From: UBA2137 sp050251555
Lineage (GTDB): Bacteria > Pseudomonadota > Alphaproteobacteria > Micavibrionales > Micavibrionaceae
Direction of reading: 5' to 3'
DNA length: 47,999 nucleotides
NCBI GenBank assembly: GCA_050251555.1
Contig: JBFWMN010000007.1
Location: 1 to 47,999, forward strand
The translations under genes and the position numbers were made by a program. A model generated the notes under the pieces. That model did no database searches. It saw only the letters and a program-made list of their open reading frames with translations, and was not told where the DNA came from. Shown here piece by piece: positions 33,557 to 42,674 of this stretch (position 1 is the stretch's first letter; the number at the start of each line of letters is the position of its first letter).

Positions 33557-35140
33557 ATGCCAAAGGTACTGATCAGCGATAAAATGGATCCGCTGGCGAA
33601 AGAGATTTTCGAAAAGCGCGGAGTTGAGGTTGATGTGAAAACGGGCCTTTCCGAAGAAGAGCTCATTAAGATTATCGGTGAATATGACGGTTTGGCTGTG
33701 CGCTCCTCGACAACCGCAACGCCCGCACTTTTGGTGGCTGCCAAAAACATGAAAGTGATCGGACGCGCCGGCATCGGTGTTGACAATATTGATCTGAAAG
33801 AAGCGACCAAGCACGGCATTATCGTCATGAACACGCCGTTTGGTAACTCAATCACGACAGCCGAACACGCAATTGCTATGATGTTTGCGCTGGCACGTGA
33901 TATCCCACAGGCCTCGGCTTCAACGCATGCGGGCAAATGGGAAAAATCAAAATTCATGGGTGTGGAGCTGTACTCCAAAACACTCGGCGTGATCGGTTGC
34001 GGCAATATTGGTTCGATCGTGATTAATCGCGCCCAAGGGCTGAAGATGAATGTAATCGGTTACGATCCGTTCCTGACGGATGAGCGCGCCAAGGAAATGG
34101 GTATTGAAAAGGTTGAGCTTGATGAGATTTATGCGCGTTCCGATTTCATCACGCTGCATGTTCCCAAAAACGACAAAACCAAGGATATGATCAACAAGGC
34201 CGCGATTGCCAAAATGAAAGACGGCGTGCGCATCATCAATTGTGCGCGTGGCGGTCTGATTGTGGAAGAGGATCTGAAAGAGGCACTCGATAGCGGCAAA
34301 GTCGCGGGCGCGGCGCTCGATGTTTTCGCCGTCGAACCTGCCAAGGAAAACGCGCTGTTCGGTCACGAAAAACTGATCTGCACGCCGCATCTTGGGGCCT
34401 CGACGACAGAGGCGCAGGTGAATGTCGCCATTCAGGTTGCCGAACAAATGAGCGATTATTTGCTGACAGGGGCCATCACCAACGCGATTAATACGGCCTC
34501 CATTACGGCTGAAGAAGCGCCGAAACTCAAACCCTATATGGCGCTTGCCTCACAGATTGGGGCGTTCGCCGGACAAATCACCGAGCATGCGATCTCGAAG
34601 GTGGAGATCACCTATTTGGGTAAAGTGGCAAGTTTGAACGTCAAACCTTTGACCTCGACGATTCTGGCTGAGCTTCTCGGACAGTTTTCGGATTCGGTGA
34701 ATATGGTGAATGCCGCAGAAGTTGCCAAAGGTAAGGGCATTACGGTGTCTGAAACCAAGCAGGAAGATTCGGATGATTTCTCAACCGCTATCCGTGTGGT
34801 TGTCGAAACCGAGAAACGTTCGCGCTCTGTGACAGGCACATTGTTCGGAAAAGGCGCGCCGCGTATCGTCGAAATTGAAGGCGTTCCTGTTGAAGCAGCC
34901 CTCACGGGCGACATGCTCTTTATCCGTAATCAGGATAAGCCGGGCCTCATTGGCGGTGTAGGGACAATCTTAGGTGAAGCGGGGCATAATATCGCGGATT
35001 TTCGTCTGGGCAGAACACCGGATGGCGCACATGCCGTGGCCCTCCTCTCGCTGGATAAACCGATCCCTGACGATCTTTTCGCCAAAGTCGACGCACTCCC
35101 CCAAGTGGATGATGCCATCCGCCTGCATTTTGCAGCTTAG
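33557..35140 (+). CDS. serA: D-3-phosphoglycerate dehydrogenase
   Basis: First step of serine biosynthesis, oxidising 3-phosphoglycerate with NAD. The 527-residue long-form enzyme has the substrate-domain motif GRAGIGVDNID near 73-83, the NAD motif GVIGCGNIGSI near 144-154, the catalytic R-E-H set (CARGG, E in FAVEP, and H in TPHLGAST), a middle ASB domain (about 320-445) and a C-terminal ACT domain (about 455-527) with DKPGLIGGVGTIL, which allows feedback by serine. AGGGATG-type ribosome site precedes the ATG. It follows serC in the same direction and ends 2 bp before a convergent orphan gene. Confidence 0.96.
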   Translation: MPKVLISDKMDPLAKEIFEKRGVEVDVKTGLSEEELIKIIGEYDGLAVRSSTTATPALLVAAKNMKVIGRAGIGVDNIDLKEATKHGIIVMNTPFGNSITTAEHAIAMMFALARDIPQASASTHAGKWEKSKFMGVELYSKTLGVIGCGNIGSIVINRAQGLKMNVIGYDPFLTDERAKEMGIEKVELDEIYARSDFITLHVPKNDKTKDMINKAAIAKMKDGVRIINCARGGLIVEEDLKEALDSGKVAGAALDVFAVEPAKENALFGHEKLICTPHLGASTTEAQVNVAIQVAEQMSDYLLTGAITNAINTASITAEEAPKLKPYMALASQIGAFAGQITEHAISKVEITYLGKVASLNVKPLTSTILAELLGQFSDSVNMVNAAEVAKGKGITVSETKQEDSDDFSTAIRVVVETEKRSRSVTGTLFGKGAPRIVEIEGVPVEAALTGDMLFIRNQDKPGLIGGVGTILGEAGHNIADFRLGRTPDGAHAVALLSLDKPIPDDLFAKVDALPQVDDAIRLHFAA

Positions 35141-35142
35141 TT

Positions 35143-35673
35143 TTAGTGAAAGATATTCAGGAATCTTTCTAATAAGTGATGAACTTGCTGATTTCGTTTT
35201 AGTGCATTCTTATATTGGCCCTCATTAAGTCCTATAGCTAGACTGTCGCCCGAGATCGAACGACCACAAGCATCAACATGTGTGATTATTTCTATGTAAT
35301 GATATTCGCTAGAGAGCTCCTTTCCTTTTACCGGAAAATAGGCGGTAACTTCAAAAAGGTATTTGCCCAGAAAGGTACGATTTAAAAAATGAGAAACTTT
35401 GTTGTTTAGAAAATGCCCGTCTTTAGCCGAGCAGCATTCTGGATATGCTATTTCTCCTATGCCTGTCGGATATTCTCTATTCTTGGAAGCTTCAGTTTTT
35501 TCTTCTTGGCTCATTTGTTTTGCATCTGGACCAAAAAGGTATCTGTCTATGAGTTCATTTTCACTTAGATAGCGCCCCTCTGAATAACAAAATCCAGTGT
35601 GATTTAAAGATTGCATACAGAACAGAGCTAAGACCAAAACAAGAAACCACCATCGCTTAAAAATTTTTTTCAT
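35143..35673 (-). CDS. AT-rich orphan protein with signal anchor
   Basis: A 176-residue protein I do not recognise. It starts with Lys/Arg-Trp residues and a hydrophobic segment (about 9-23) that is either a signal peptide or a membrane anchor. The rest is polar, with a C-C pair in PECCSAKDG and further Cys in DACGRS, and ends in a basic helical segment. The gene is visibly richer in A+T than its neighbours, which suggests recent gain. It is convergent with serA, with stops 2 bp apart, and is followed by no gene on its own strand. Confidence 0.65.
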   Translation of the reverse strand: MKKIFKRWWFLVLVLALFCMQSLNHTGFCYSEGRYLSENELIDRYLFGPDAKQMSQEEKTEASKNREYPTGIGEIAYPECCSAKDGHFLNNKVSHFLNRTFLGKYLFEVTAYFPVKGKELSSEYHYIEIITHVDACGRSISGDSLAIGLNEGQYKNALKRNQQVHHLLERFLNIFH

Positions 35674-35716
35674 TCTGCTTACCTACCCAATTTTAGCGCA
35701 CGCAAATTATTAGTGC

Positions 35717-35754
35717 CATGAAAAACCCGCTTTTTAGGCGGGCTTCTTTTTTGG
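35717..35754 (-). terminator. Rho-independent terminator after the 94-residue gene
   Basis: On the minus strand the stem GCCCGCC / GCGGG(T) with a TAAAAA loop is followed by a run of T. It sits 12 bp after the stop of the gene at 35767-36051. The sequence is very similar to the terminator at 36154-36191, including the flanking CCAT. Confidence 0.75.
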
Positions 35755-35766
35755 GTGCATATGCCT

Positions 35767-36051
35767 TTAAGCGGCGAGCGGTAACGGGTGTGCGGCTGCC
35801 GCTGCGGCGACCCCCTCTTTGACAGCGCGGGCCCAAGGTGGGGCGGCACTGACGGTTGTGTAGAGTGCCGCAAGGCGCTGTGTCTCACCGCGTGTTGCAA
35901 GATTTTGTGCAGCGGCGCGAACCGATTCAGTGAAAGCTGCACGTGCGCCTGCTTCGCGCCAGTGATGGTAAGTGATGCGAAGAAAGCTGGTTGCGTGTCC
36001 GCGTTCCAGTGCTTCGCGAGCCTGATCGGCATGGTCTTGAATTGTCTCCAT
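35767..36051 (-). CDS. Small unrecognised protein
   Basis: A 94-residue, Ala-rich, helical protein (about one third Ala) with several Arg and His, one Trp pair (YHHWREAG and PPWARAV) and no signal or membrane segment. I recognise no family. AAGGAG lies 8 nt before the ATG at 36051, so the start is well supported, and a terminator follows at 35717-35754. It sits alone between two similar terminators, making it an independent transcript. Low-complexity composition means it could be a stress or regulatory protein, but nothing in the sequence shows this. Confidence 0.6.
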   Translation of the reverse strand: METIQDHADQAREALERGHATSFLRITYHHWREAGARAAFTESVRAAAQNLATRGETQRLAALYTTVSAAPPWARAVKEGVAAAAAAHPLPLAA

Positions 36052-36153
36052 AGGTGAAACTCCTTGGTATTTTCTTGTTGTATTTTTTACATACTGCCAG
36101 CAAGAGTGCCTCTATGGGAACAGAAAGATGTGCTGCGCCGCAAAGAGATCAGG

Positions 36154-36191
36154 CCATAAAAAAGCCCGCTTTTAAGGCGGGCTCTCTTTTA
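36154..36191 (-). terminator. Rho-independent terminator after nrdA
   Basis: On the minus strand AGCCCGC and GCGGGCT form a perfect 7-bp GC-rich stem with a short loop, followed by a run of seven T. It lies about 28 bp after the nrdA stop and ends that transcript, so no second ribonucleotide reductase gene follows on this message. Confidence 0.85.
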
Positions 36192-36218
36192 TTATAGGGG
36201 ATTATCCTCCCTGAAATC

Positions 36219-38048
36219 TTACTGGCAGGCGAGACATTCCTCGTACTTGTTCTCCCCCAGTTCGCCCTGACCGGACGGCCCTGTCGGCTCCGCACCTTTG
36301 GCACGTTGCCATGAGGCATGGCTTTCTGCGCGCTGGATCGATTTCGAGCGGCAATAGTAGAGGGATTTGACACCCTTCTTCCACGCATCGAAGTGAATCT
36401 GGTGCAGGTCTTTCTTGTGCACGTTGGCAGGTAAGAAGACGTTCAGCGATTGGGCCTGACAGACGAACGGTGTGCGGTCGCCTGCATGCTCAACCAACCA
36501 GCGCTGGTCAATTTCAAAGGCGGTCTTGAACACGTCTTTTTCCATGTCGGTCAGGAAATCCAGATGCTGGACAGACCCTTCATTGGTGAAGATCGATGAC
36601 CAGACATCTTCTGTGTTGTGACCTTTTTCCTCGAGCAGTTTCTCAAGATAGGAATTCTTGACGGGGAAAGAGCCCGAGAGTGTTTTGTGCGTGTAGGCAT
36701 TGGCGGCAATCGGCTCAATTCCGGGGGACGAACCACCGCAAATGATCGAGATGGAAGCGGTCGGTGCAATCGCCATCTTGTTTGAAAAACGCTCCATGAT
36801 GCCGTAATCGGCGGCATCAGGGCACGCGCCGCGTTCATGCGCGAGTTTCACAGATGCATCATCTACACCGCGTTTGATGTGTTGGAACATGCGACGGTTC
36901 CAGACTTTTGCCATCACGGATTCCATCGGAATCATTTTTGATTGCAAGAAGGAGTGGAAGCCCATGACGCCCAAGCCCACAGAACGCTCACGCATCGCTG
37001 CGTATTTCGCACGCTTCATCGAATCTGGCGCCTTATTGATAAAGTCGGACAGGACATTATCCAGGAAGCGCATCACATCTTCGATAAAGGTTGGGTGATC
37101 GGACCATTCGTCAAATTTGTCGAGATTGAGAGATGACAGGCAGCATACAGCCGTTCTGTCATTGCCCAGATGGTCAACACCTGTTGGCAGTGTGATTTCG
37201 GAGCACAGGTTCGACATTTTTACGGTCAAACCGGCCATCTTGTGGTGATCAGGAATGCGGTCATTCACATGATCGATAAAGACGATGTAAGGCTCGCCTG
37301 TTTCGATACGGGCGGTCAGTAGGCGAATCCACAGATCACGTGCTTTGACCTTATCAATAACGGCATTGTCTTTGGGTGATTTCAGTGCCCATTCTTCGTC
37401 ACGCTCAACGGCTTGCATAAAGGCGTTGGTCACAAGAACACCATGGTGCAGGTTCAGCGCCTTACGGTTGGGGTCGCCACCTGTCGGACGGCGGAGTTCA
37501 ATGAACTCTTCAATCTCAGGGTGCCAGATCGGCAGGTAAATCGCAGCAGAACCACGGCGAAGCGAGCCTTGGGAAATAGCGAGTGTCAGTGAATCCATCA
37601 CGCGGATGAACGGAATGATCCCTGAGGTCTTGCCGTTACGTCCGACTTTTTCACCGATTGAGCGGATGTTGCCCCAGTAAGAACCGATACCGCCACCAAG
37701 AGACGCCAGCCAGACATTCTCGTTCCATAAGGACACGATGTCTTCGAGGCTGTCTTGTGTTTCATTCAGGAAGCAGGAAATCGGGAGGCCGCGATTCGTA
37801 CCGCCATTGGAGAGAACAGGTGTCGAAGGCATGAACCACAATTTCGACATGTAATCATAAATGCGCTGGGAGTGTGCGGAATCGTCACCATAATACATGG
37901 CGACACGCGCAAACAAATCCTGCGGGTGTTCTTCGGGAAGCAAATAGCGGTCGTAAAGTGTAGAAATACCAAACTGCGTCAGATAAGCGTCGCGTGAGCG
38001 ATCGATCTGAACTCTGTTTCCCCGTTCAATGTGCGCAACATCATACAT
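36219..38048 (-). CDS. nrdA: Ribonucleoside-diphosphate reductase, large (alpha) subunit
   Basis: Class I alpha subunit, making deoxynucleotides with a separate radical-generating beta subunit. The ATG at 38048 is chosen because AAGGGGAG lies 10 nt upstream; an ATG at 38072 would add 8 residues. The 609-residue product is short because the N-terminal ATP-cone is absent. Visible features are the first redox Cys in PISCFLN, the catalytic NLCSEITLP (Cys-x-Glu), a glycine-rich GGGIG.YW region, the LGVMGFHS helix and the C-terminal redox Cys pair CLAC. No nrdB lies beside it here. Two NrdR boxes lie upstream. Without an ATP-cone, control must be transcriptional or at another site. Confidence 0.93.
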   Translation of the reverse strand: MYDVAHIERGNRVQIDRSRDAYLTQFGISTLYDRYLLPEEHPQDLFARVAMYYGDDSAHSQRIYDYMSKLWFMPSTPVLSNGGTNRGLPISCFLNETQDSLEDIVSLWNENVWLASLGGGIGSYWGNIRSIGEKVGRNGKTSGIIPFIRVMDSLTLAISQGSLRRGSAAIYLPIWHPEIEEFIELRRPTGGDPNRKALNLHHGVLVTNAFMQAVERDEEWALKSPKDNAVIDKVKARDLWIRLLTARIETGEPYIVFIDHVNDRIPDHHKMAGLTVKMSNLCSEITLPTGVDHLGNDRTAVCCLSSLNLDKFDEWSDHPTFIEDVMRFLDNVLSDFINKAPDSMKRAKYAAMRERSVGLGVMGFHSFLQSKMIPMESVMAKVWNRRMFQHIKRGVDDASVKLAHERGACPDAADYGIMERFSNKMAIAPTASISIICGGSSPGIEPIAANAYTHKTLSGSFPVKNSYLEKLLEEKGHNTEDVWSSIFTNEGSVQHLDFLTDMEKDVFKTAFEIDQRWLVEHAGDRTPFVCQAQSLNVFLPANVHKKDLHQIHFDAWKKGVKSLYYCRSKSIQRAESHASWQRAKGAEPTGPSGQGELGENKYEECLACQ

Positions 38049-38139
38049 GACCAATTGACTCCCCTTATTCATGCGAAAGCGGTCAGGCTTTTTAGACTGA
38101 TTTAAATTTTAATGTCTGTTGAAGACAGGCTATGTGAAG

Positions 38140-38186
38140 ACACAACCCGTAGTGTTTGACGATTATGATACTACTATATCTCGTAG
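38140..38186 (-). promoter_or_regulatory. Tandem NrdR boxes upstream of nrdA
   Basis: Two 16-bp sites, 38140-38155 (ACAC..CCCG..GTGT ends conserved) and 38171-38186 (ACTATATCTCGT core), each resemble the NrdR consensus ACACWATATATWGTGT. They start exactly 31 bp apart, about three DNA turns, which is the usual spacing of NrdR-box pairs. Both lie 92-138 bp upstream of the nrdA start. They could also affect the divergent pyk gene. NrdR is a repressor of ribonucleotide reductase genes. The rest of the 357-bp gap is AT-rich without other features I can name. Confidence 0.65.
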
Positions 38187-38405
38187 GTCTCGCCAATCGG
38201 AAAGTTTTCCTATTCCCACAGGTTTTTTCCAAAACTTTGAAAAATCACGAGTGGCAGCTCTTCACAGGCAGATTTAATGATTCCCGATTCTTGATGCCCC
38301 GAATAGATTTTTTTTTACTTCTCCACATCCCCCCTGTCGCTTTTTTTGAAAAGCTCTTCTAATATGCAAACACATTATTTTTTAGGAACGGAAACAGACA
38401 TCATC

Positions 38406-39827
38406 ATGCAAATCCAGAGAACGCGTAATACGAAAATCCTTGCCACATTGGGGCCGGCCTCCTCCGACGAGGCGGTTTTACGCAAGCTTTTCGAGGCAGG
38501 GGTTGATCTCTTCCGTCTCAATTTTTCCCATGGAAGCGCCGCCGACCATAAAGCCCGTATGGATATTATCCGTAAGCTTGAAGCCGAATATGACCGCCCG
38601 ATCGGTGTTGTGGCTGATCTTCAGGGCCCGAAACTCCGTGTCGGTAAATTTGCCGAAGGGTCGATTGAGCTCGAAGAAGGCATGGTCATCCGCTTTGATC
38701 TAGACCCAACCCCAGGCGATACCAAACGCGTGCAACTGCCGCACCCCGAAGTCATCAAAGCCCTGACGGCAGGCGAACAGATTCTCATGGATGACGGGAA
38801 GGTCCGCATCGAGATTGTCGAGCAAGGTAAAGACTATCTGATGGGGAAAGTGATTGCCGGTCGCAAACTCTCTAATAATAAAGGCTTTAATGTACCGGGC
38901 GTGGTTCTGCCGATTTCCGCCCTCACGGATAAAGACCGCAAGGACCTTGTTACCGCGCTGGATATCGGTGCCGACTGGATTGCACAAAGCTTCGTGCAGC
39001 GCCCCGAAGATGTGGCTGAGGCCAAAAAGCTGATCGGGGGCCGCGCCGCACTTATGATCAAGGTTGAAAAGCCTTCGGCGCTGACCTGCCTTGATGAAAT
39101 GCTCGATATTTGTGATGGCGTGATGTTGGCACGTGGTGACCTGGGTGTGGAAATCCCCCCCGAGGACGTGCCTTCAGTACAAAAGGAAGTGGTGCGTAAA
39201 GTCCGCGCTGCAGGTAAGCCGATTGTTGTGGCAACGCAGATGCTCGAATCGATGATCGAATCGCCTGCACCCACACGTGCCGAGGCTTCGGACGTTGCCA
39301 ACGCCGTTTATGATGGAACGGATGCCGTGATGCTGTCTGCCGAAACCGCAGCAGGGGCCTACCCGATTGAGTCGGTCACTATCATGAGTCGTATTTTGGA
39401 AAAGGTTGAAAAAGACCCGCATTATAGACGTCTCATGGAATCCTCACATCTGGGTGCGGATGAAGACCCTTCGGATGCCATCACGGTTGCTGCCGATCAG
39501 GTGGCCCGCGATATTCGCGCCGCCTGCATCGTGAATTACACGACTTCAGGATCAACGGTCTTAAGAACGGCGCGCCAGCGTCCAGCTATTCCGATTTTGT
39601 GCCTCACACAAAATTTGGGTGTCGCAAGACGTTTGAGCGTGTCTTATGGTGTCAGAGGCGTGCATGTCACGGATGTGAATTCTTTTGCCGAAACAGTGGA
39701 GCGCGCAACAGAGCTTGCCAAGGAAAAAGGTCTTGCAAAAACAGGGCAAAGCCTCGTTCTGACAGCAGGTGTTCCTTTCGGCACGCCTGGCTCGACAAAC
39801 GTCCTGCGCGTCGCCTGGGTGAAGTAA
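38406..39827 (+). CDS. pyk: Pyruvate kinase
   Basis: Last step of glycolysis: phosphoenolpyruvate and ADP to pyruvate and ATP. The start at 38406 places the family's N-terminal RNTKILATLGPAS directly after it; earlier in-frame TTG 38346 and ATG 38364 are less likely. The 473-residue product has the RLNFSHG motif, the active-site IKVEKPSALTCLDEML region with the catalytic Lys, the metal-binding MLARGDLGVE motif, and MLSAETAAGAYP. Domain A, B and C are all complete (family length about 470-480). Divergent from nrdA with which it shares the NrdR-box region. Confidence 0.95.
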   Translation: MQIQRTRNTKILATLGPASSDEAVLRKLFEAGVDLFRLNFSHGSAADHKARMDIIRKLEAEYDRPIGVVADLQGPKLRVGKFAEGSIELEEGMVIRFDLDPTPGDTKRVQLPHPEVIKALTAGEQILMDDGKVRIEIVEQGKDYLMGKVIAGRKLSNNKGFNVPGVVLPISALTDKDRKDLVTALDIGADWIAQSFVQRPEDVAEAKKLIGGRAALMIKVEKPSALTCLDEMLDICDGVMLARGDLGVEIPPEDVPSVQKEVVRKVRAAGKPIVVATQMLESMIESPAPTRAEASDVANAVYDGTDAVMLSAETAAGAYPIESVTIMSRILEKVEKDPHYRRLMESSHLGADEDPSDAITVAADQVARDIRAACIVNYTTSGSTVLRTARQRPAIPILCLTQNLGVARRLSVSYGVRGVHVTDVNSFAETVERATELAKEKGLAKTGQSLVLTAGVPFGTPGSTNVLRVAWVK

Positions 39828-39868
39828 CCCTCGAACTTACATACATTTGTATATGTGGCGGAAATGTC

Positions 39869-39896
39869 ACCACTTGTGCGCTGCACCACAAGTGGT
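39869..39896 (+). terminator. Hairpin after pyk, probable terminator or mRNA end structure
   Basis: ACCACTTGT (39869-39877) pairs perfectly with ACAAGTGGT (39888-39896) around a 10-nt loop, 42 bp after the pyk stop. The T run after it is short (GATTTTC), so termination may be weak. It separates pyk from the fadL-type gene. Confidence 0.45.
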
Positions 39897-39973
39897 TGAT
39901 TTTCAGCGCTTGTTTTCACCTGTATAGTCTAAGCCAACAGTTTAGAAATCCCTTCTCTCAAGGAGTGTATTAC

Positions 39974-41164
39974 ATGTCTTTCAAGCGTTTCTTATCCACT
40001 TCAGCTTTGTGTGCAGTTGTCGGCGGTGCCGCCCTTTTCGGCGCAACATCCGCACAAGCTGCAGGCTTCTACATTCAGGAGCAGTCTGTTTCAGGTCTGG
40101 GTTCGGCCTTTGCAGGCTCAACAACCAGCATCAATGATGCCTCGACCGCTTATTTCAACCCTGCCAATATGACCAAGCTGGACAGCGCACAGATCAACGT
40201 CGGTGTTCACGCGCTCATTCCCTATTCCAACCTCGAAGATACGGGTTCGACAGTCGGTGCGACGGCAATCGGCGGTTCTGACGGCGGCAATCCTTACTCG
40301 GTGACACCTGTTCCGAATATTCATATTGCGTACCCATGGATGGATAAACGCTTATGGACGGGTTTTTCGGTCACTGCTCCGTTCGGTCTTTCCAATAACT
40401 ATAATGACGATTTTTTCGGACGTTTTGATTCCACCTCATCCGATCTGCAAGTTCTCGACTTCTCCCCTACAGCCGCTTTTAAGGCAACCAACTGGCTCTC
40501 TATCGGTGGTGGTCTGGATATCCAGCATGCCAATGCCACATTGAAAGGGGCTGTATCGCCTTCACCTCTGGCTTTGCCTGAAGGGGAAAGCAAGCTGAAA
40601 GGATCTGACACGACAGTCGGTTACAATATCGGTATTACATTAACGCCTATGGAAGGCACAGATATCGGCGCAACCTACAGGAACGGTGTATCTCATGAAT
40701 TGGACGGCAGAATTTCGGTCTCAGGCCTCACGGGCCCGCTTGCAGCAGGGAACTTTAATGCGTCCGGTTCGGCTGACCTTGATCTCCCAGATATTGCCGC
40801 CTTCGGTATCGGGCAGGATATTGGTGACAAATGGCGCGTAATGGCTAATGCCACACATTTCGGCTGGTCGAACTTCAAAACGATTGCGCCGGTACGTGAT
40901 GACGGCGTTGCTGTAACAGCTACACCGCAAAACTATGAAGACACATGGGCCTTTGCAATTGGTGCTGAATATGAGTGGAATCAGCAATGGACCTTCCGCG
41001 CCGGTTACCAATTTGACGAAACGCCGACCACCGACGGGTTCCGTACGACCCGTACACCGGATGGCGATGGCGGCAACCGCATTTTTACGCGAGCCGTTTT
41101 GCAGAACAAAGCGCTGCTCCATATAAAACCATTTGTCATCCCAGCCCAGTACGCGACTTTCTAG
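39974..41164 (+). pseudogene. OmpP1/FadL-family outer-membrane protein, 3' end lost in a deletion
   Basis: FadL-type porins are 14-stranded barrels that take up long-chain fatty acids or other hydrophobic compounds. A strong ribosome site (AAGGAG) precedes the ATG at 39974. A signal peptide ends near residue 30 (AQA-AGFYIQEQ), and the family's TAYFNPANMT motif is near 55-64. The family pattern holds up to TRTPDGD at about residue 362, then the frame reads into the antisense of a thioesterase gene for about 35 residues and stops; the expected last 50-80 residues are absent. The junction is within 41060-41071, where GATGGC is repeated twice. By chance the new end finishes in Phe, the last residue required by barrel assembly. 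Confidence 0.75.
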
Positions 41165-41455
41165 CGTGAAGGGCCGCCACGGATTGAGCGGCAAGCGATA
41201 GCGTATCATGGCAGCGCCAAGGACAGGCACCGAGCGGTGCGAGCGCATGAAGGTAAAAAGACCGTTGCGGAGCACCAGATCAAAACGCCCCAAATCCATC
41301 AATGTCAGATAGCGCCCGTTATTCATATGGATATTCGTATCCAGATCATTGGGCAGAACGTGAAATTTCAATATCGACGTGTCAAAGACGGATGCCAGAC
41401 GCGGCTTGAAAAACGAGCTGATCAGAACCCACAGCATGCGGAAGATCAGATTCAT
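40721..41455 (-). pseudogene. Hotdog thioesterase gene, 3' end replaced by antisense fadL
   Basis: The genuine part is 41455 down to about 41066 (130 residues). It carries a short N-terminal hydrophobic segment, then the VLPNDLDTNIHMNNGRYL motif of 4HBT-type acyl-CoA thioesterases (family relatives of FadM and THEM6), with the substrate-binding GRFDLVLR and the GWDDKWFYMEQRFV strands. After NAVAAIAI the expected remaining 30-40 residues are absent, and the frame continues as the antisense of the fadL gene for 114 residues to 40721. The part needed for the last beta strand is lost, so activity is doubtful. It starts 18 bp after the SCP2 gene on the same strand. Confidence 0.7.
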
Positions 41456-41473
41456 GGGATGCGTCTTTCCTGA

Positions 41474-41779
41474 TTAATCTTCCAAAACGGCATTGAGTTT
41501 CAGAGCCAGTGACATCGACCCTTTGACTTTGAGCTGCCCCATCATAAAGGCGATATTGGGATCTTTCGAACCGTTTAAAAATCCTTCGAAGGTCGAGAGC
41601 GACGTGATCAGGCGCACATCGGCATCATCCGGATTGTCGTTGGAAATCTCTGCGGGGCTTTGCGTGGAATCAATATAGATTGTCCCTTCGTCACCGAAAT
41701 CGAAAACGACCTTGGCCTTGATATGCGGGGCGAACGCCATTTTTTCTTTGAGTTTTTCTGCTGTCTGGGCGAGGTCCAT
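41474..41779 (-). CDS. SCP2 sterol-binding-domain protein
   Basis: A 101-residue stand-alone SCP2 domain. It has the family's VVFDFGDEGTIYID strand pair, the DVRLITSLSTFEGFLNG helix and the LKVKGSMSLALKLN end that closes the lipid-binding tunnel. Bacterial single-domain SCP2 proteins bind lipids or fatty acyl chains; their exact job is unknown. AGGAG precedes the ATG. Together with the thioesterase, fadL and acyl-CoA dehydrogenase genes nearby it points to fatty-acid handling. Confidence 0.85.
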   Translation of the reverse strand: MDLAQTAEKLKEKMAFAPHIKAKVVFDFGDEGTIYIDSTQSPAEISNDNPDDADVRLITSLSTFEGFLNGSKDPNIAFMMGQLKVKGSMSLALKLNAVLED

Positions 41780-41867
41780 GAAGGCTCCTGAAGAGATTAT
41801 TTGTTTTTTCTAATATAACCAAAAGAGAGGTGAGACGCACCCTGTTTTTTAAATTTATTGTCCTGTA

Positions 41868-42674
41868 TCAGCCATGTACGCCGAAACGGCTGCCGGATTC
41901 ATAATGCCGTAAACCCGTTAAAAAAATCTTATAAGAAAGGATAGAGCAGGTGAGCGTGCCGGCAAGGGTAATGGCAAGCGCAATCATATCATGTTCTAGG
42001 AGGACTCTCAAAGGGACATGGGTCATAAAGGCGACAGGCATCACAGTAAAAATGAGTATCGCCATCCAGTTATGAAAGACACCCTCGGGCCGTGTCGCCA
42101 TGATGAAGATATTGAAATAAAGCTCTTCCGCCGAAGAATGATAATTTTTGAGCCAAAACCCTAATGAGCCGTATGCCAGCACGGCAGAACAAAAAACGAT
42201 GGCTGAACACAACCCTAAAAATAAAAGCATCGGGATCGAAACCGATGTGATGTGCCCCGCAATCAAAAGCACGATCAGCCCAAGCAGAATTTCAGGCAAG
42301 CCCGCCGTTTGTGTATTGCCGAGTGCGACATTCACCAGCACGGGGCGAGGCTGGGTAAGGTACACATCAAGCGCCCCATGATCGATTTGTTTGGGCAGGG
42401 TGCGCAGGCCATAGGCAAAAAAGGAGAGGATTCCCCAAATGAGAATGCCTAGTCCGTAGGCCAGCAGAATATGCTGAATCTGCCAGCCGCCAATGGAGGG
42501 GACGGCATGAAAAATGATGACCCAAAGGCATAAGTAAATTGCATGATTAATGAGCGTAAAGGCCGAACGGATCGCGTAAGCCGCGCGCAAAGACGCAGCC
42601 GATTTCATATTGATCGCGAGAAGTTTGCCGATATAGGACAATTCCAGCTTCCAGTCTGTTTTTTTAGCCGCCAT
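41868..42674 (-). CDS. ABC-2-type transporter permease (DUF990 group, second permease)
   Basis: A 268-residue protein with six hydrophobic helices and a basic C-terminal tail, the second of two paired permeases. The MKSAASLRAAYAIRSAF amphipathic start and LTQPRP motif match the COG3694-type permeases (DUF990 group). It overlaps the first permease by 11 bp on the minus strand. With the two preceding genes it forms a complete ABC exporter of unknown substrate. Confidence 0.85.
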   Translation of the reverse strand: MAAKKTDWKLELSYIGKLLAINMKSAASLRAAYAIRSAFTLINHAIYLCLWVIIFHAVPSIGGWQIQHILLAYGLGILIWGILSFFAYGLRTLPKQIDHGALDVYLTQPRPVLVNVALGNTQTAGLPEILLGLIVLLIAGHITSVSIPMLLFLGLCSAIVFCSAVLAYGSLGFWLKNYHSSAEELYFNIFIMATRPEGVFHNWMAILIFTVMPVAFMTHVPLRVLLEHDMIALAITLAGTLTCSILSYKIFLTGLRHYESGSRFGVHG

